In this document: in pieces, positions 62,150 to 64,000 of the stretch
Numbering within the stretch: position 1 is the stretch's first letter
Layout of the letters: each line of letters begins with the position of its first letter
Source: an uncultured Oscillospiraceae bacterium
Lineage (GTDB): Bacteria > Bacillota > Clostridia > Oscillospirales > Acutalibacteraceae
Length of the DNA: 64,000 bases
Direction of reading: 5' to 3'
Assembly: GCA_905192745.1 (NCBI GenBank)
Contig: CAJJLZ010000011.1
Location: 1-64,000 of the forward strand
The notes under the pieces: model-generated
The model's database searches: none
Seen by the model: the letters and a program-made list of their open reading frames with translations, nothing else
Told to the model about the DNA's origin: nothing
Made by a program: the position numbers and the translations under genes

Positions 62150-63655
62150 ATGCCCATTGATTTCTTATATCCCGACTATGAGGTGGTGCGCAACGATTCC
62201 CGCTGCATCGCCTGCCGCGTATGCGAACGGCAGTGCGCCAACGAGGTGCATTCCTTTGACTCAAAAACCGGCCGGATGACGAGCGACGAATCCAAATGCG
62301 TCAACTGCCATCGCTGCGTTTCCCTCTGTCCCACCCGGGCGCTGAAAATCGTCAAAACCGACCACTGCTTCAAAACCAACGCCAACTGGACCGGCGACAC
62401 CATCGCCGAGGTATACCGGCAGGCGGGGAGCGGCGGGGTGCTGCTTTCCTCCATGGGCAACCCGAAGCCTCTGCCCTCCTATTTCGACCGGATGCTGATT
62501 AACGCTTCTCAGGTCACCAACCCTTCCATTGACCCGCTGCGGGAGCCGATGGAGACCAAGGTATTCCTCGGCAAAAAGCCCGGACGGATCGAGCGGGACG
62601 CCGATGGAAAGCTGATCGACAACCTGCCTCCCCAACTGGAGCTGTCGGTGCCGGTCATGTTCTCCGCCATGTCCTACGGCTCGATCAGCTACAACGCCCA
62701 CGCCAGCCTCGCCCGGGCCGCGCAGGAGCTCGGCATCTACTACAACACCGGCGAGGGCGGCCTGCACGAGGATTTCTACCAGTACGGCGCGAACACCATC
62801 GTACAGGTGGCCTCCGGCCGGTTCGGAGTACATAAGGGATATCTGGACGCCGGCGCGGCGATTGAAATCAAGATCGGTCAGGGCGCGAAGCCGGGAATCG
62901 GCGGCCATCTGCCGGGCGCCAAAATTGTCGGGGACGTTTCCCGTACCCGGATGATCCCCGAGGGCTCGGACGCCATCTCCCCCGCACCCCATCACGACAT
63001 CTATTCCATCGAGGATCTGCGCCAGCTGGTCTACTCCCTCAAGGAAGCCACGGCCTATAAGAAGCCGGTCATCGTTAAGATTGCGGCGGTACACAATGTG
63101 GCGGCTATCGCCAGCGGCATTGCCCGCAGCGGCGCGGACATCATCGCCATCGACGGCTTCCGGGGCGGCACCGGCGCGGCGCCCACCCGCATCCGGGACA
63201 ATGTGGGTATTCCGATTGAACTGGCCCTTGCCAGCGTGGATGAACGGCTGCGGCAGGAAGGCATCCGGGGGGATGTTTCCATCGTGGTCGGCGGCAGCAT
63301 CCGTTCCAGCTCGGATATCGTCAAGGCGATTGCCCTCGGCGCGGACGCGGTATACATTGCGACCAGCGCCCTGCTGGCGCTGGGCTGTCATCTCTGCCGC
63401 ACCTGCCAGCAGGGCAAGTGCAACTGGGGTATCGCGACCCAGCGTCCGGAGCTGGTCAAGCGTCTGAATCCGGATATCGGCTCCCAGCGGCTGGTCAACC
63501 TCGTCACCGCCTGGCGGCATGAAATCATGGAAATGATGGGCGGCATGGGCATCAACTCCATCGAGTCGCTCAAGGGAAACCGTCTGATGCTCCGCGGCGT
63601 CGGCATGACCGACCGGGAGCTGTCCATCCTGGGGATCAAGCACGCCGGAGAATGA
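62150..63655 (+). CDS. Archaeal-type glutamate synthase, FMN domain with N-terminal ferredoxin domain
   Basis: 501 residues from ATG at 62150 (AAAGGCAGGGGTATTCC). An N-terminal two-cluster ferredoxin (CIACRVCERQC, CVNCHRCVSLCP) at about 18-60, then the GltB central FMN barrel: FSAMSYGSISYNAHASLA, NTGEGGLHEDF, KIGQGAKPGIGGHLPGAK, AIDGFRGGTGAAPTRIRDNVGIP, and a Cys cluster CHLCRTCQQGKCNWG for a 3Fe-4S centre. It makes glutamate from 2-oxoglutarate and the ammonia from the amidotransferase subunit. The GXGXG domain is absent here and should be a separate gene beyond the window, as in archaea. Confidence 0.95.
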   Translation: MPIDFLYPDYEVVRNDSRCIACRVCERQCANEVHSFDSKTGRMTSDESKCVNCHRCVSLCPTRALKIVKTDHCFKTNANWTGDTIAEVYRQAGSGGVLLSSMGNPKPLPSYFDRMLINASQVTNPSIDPLREPMETKVFLGKKPGRIERDADGKLIDNLPPQLELSVPVMFSAMSYGSISYNAHASLARAAQELGIYYNTGEGGLHEDFYQYGANTIVQVASGRFGVHKGYLDAGAAIEIKIGQGAKPGIGGHLPGAKIVGDVSRTRMIPEGSDAISPAPHHDIYSIEDLRQLVYSLKEATAYKKPVIVKIAAVHNVAAIASGIARSGADIIAIDGFRGGTGAAPTRIRDNVGIPIELALASVDERLRQEGIRGDVSIVVGGSIRSSSDIVKAIALGADAVYIATSALLALGCHLCRTCQQGKCNWGIATQRPELVKRLNPDIGSQRLVNLVTAWRHEIMEMMGGMGINSIESLKGNRLMLRGVGMTDRELSILGIKHAGE

Positions 63656-63676
63656 CACGAATCCTGCGGATTCGTG
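63656..63676 (+). repeat. Small palindrome between glutamate-synthase genes
   Basis: CACGAATCC and GGATTCGTG (9-base arms) around TGC, starting at the stop codon of the FMN subunit; GCGGATTCG recurs at about 63,710. No T-run, so not a terminator; it may influence mRNA stability. Confidence 0.4.
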
Positions 63677-63773
63677 TTCCTGCGTGAAGCTTTGATTCGC
63701 GTTATTCTGCGGATTCGCGTTGGATTTCCCCTGAAACTCCATTTGATTCCGACTTTATGAAAGGGCGGTACCG

Positions 63774-64000
63774 ATGAAACGGATTTATGTCAATGAGGAA
63801 TGGTGCCTTGGCTGCCATCTGTGTGAATATTACTGCGCCTTCGCCAATTCCGGCGAGAAGGATATGGTACACGCGCTCAAGGGCGTGACCATTTCCCCCC
63901 GCATCCGGATTGAGGAGAAGGGCGGCGTCAGCTTCGCCGTCTCCTGCCGGCACTGCGAGGAGCCGCTCTGTGTGAAGGGCTGTATTACCGGCGCTCTGAG
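63774..64000 (+). CDS. 4Fe-4S ferredoxin-type protein of glutamate synthase (cut by window edge)
   Basis: The first 75 residues are visible, from ATG at 63774 (GAAAGGGCGGTACCG). It begins MKRIYVNEEWCLGCHLCEYYC, a first 4Fe-4S cluster site, and a second, CRHCEEPLCVKGC, follows near residue 60, as in HycB/CooF-like dicluster proteins. It follows the FMN subunit by 118 bases and probably passes electrons to it. The rest of the gene lies right of the window. Confidence 0.88.
   Translation, partial: MKRIYVNEEWCLGCHLCEYYCAFANSGEKDMVHALKGVTISPRIRIEEKGGVSFAVSCRHCEEPLCVKGCITGAL

Overview
The window looks like a chromosome segment from a Gram-positive anaerobe of the Clostridia, most likely an Oscillospirales/Ruminococcaceae-type gut bacterium. 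The evidence is a GC-rich core with Firmicutes-style AAGGAGG ribosome binding sites, a lysine riboswitch, an alanine T-box, type III glutamine synthetase, a split archaeal-type glutamate synthase, and DUF975, DUF1836 and YdbC proteins. This assignment is inference; there is no rRNA gene to confirm it.

Positions 1 to about 20,570 form an accessory island of visibly lower GC, with every gene on the minus strand. Reading right to left, its biosynthetic part is accD-accA (carboxyltransferase subunits), an Sfp-type phosphopantetheinyl transferase, a stand-alone carrier protein, a one-module C-A-T-E NRPS whose binding-pocket residues read as asparagine (so D-Asn), an unrecognised 89-residue protein, a B12-binding radical SAM enzyme and two overlapping ABC exporter halves. 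The cluster runs off the left edge, so its last genes and product are not visible. To its right lie a broken SF1 helicase with an out-of-frame HEPN-like C-terminus, an excisionase-like gene, an integrase fragment and a complete IS3-family element that cuts into that fragment.

The core starts at queA (20.8 kb). At 22.2-27.3 kb is a second accessory locus: a secreted DNRLRE/ricin-lectin protein with an AT-rich C-terminal tip carrying Cys and His motifs, followed by three paralogous lipoproteins. The spacers in front of the second and third lipoproteins contain remnants of the tip coding sequence, which is the layout expected of a toxin-immunity locus.

From 27.3 kb on: asd-dapA-dapB behind a lysine riboswitch; an APH-fold kinase; a coiled-coil/hydro-lyase-beta/YdbC operon; cobTSC and a precorrin-2 dehydrogenase; a heterodimeric ABC exporter; an amino-acid ABC importer whose binding protein appears circularly permuted; DUF1836, NfeD-like and flotillin genes; DUF975; an aldehyde dehydrogenase; mscL; an exonuclease; a HIT protein; alaS with its T-box; a TM2 protein; an ABC-F protein; and a Rieske/FAD oxidoreductase. 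The right end is a nitrogen-assimilation locus: glnA (type III) diverges from glutamate-synthase genes (amidotransferase domain, FMN/ferredoxin domain, Fe-S protein cut by the window edge). Both sides have short leaders with a consensus promoter, the same AAAGGC hexaloop hairpin and an overlapping terminator, which suggests shared antitermination control.
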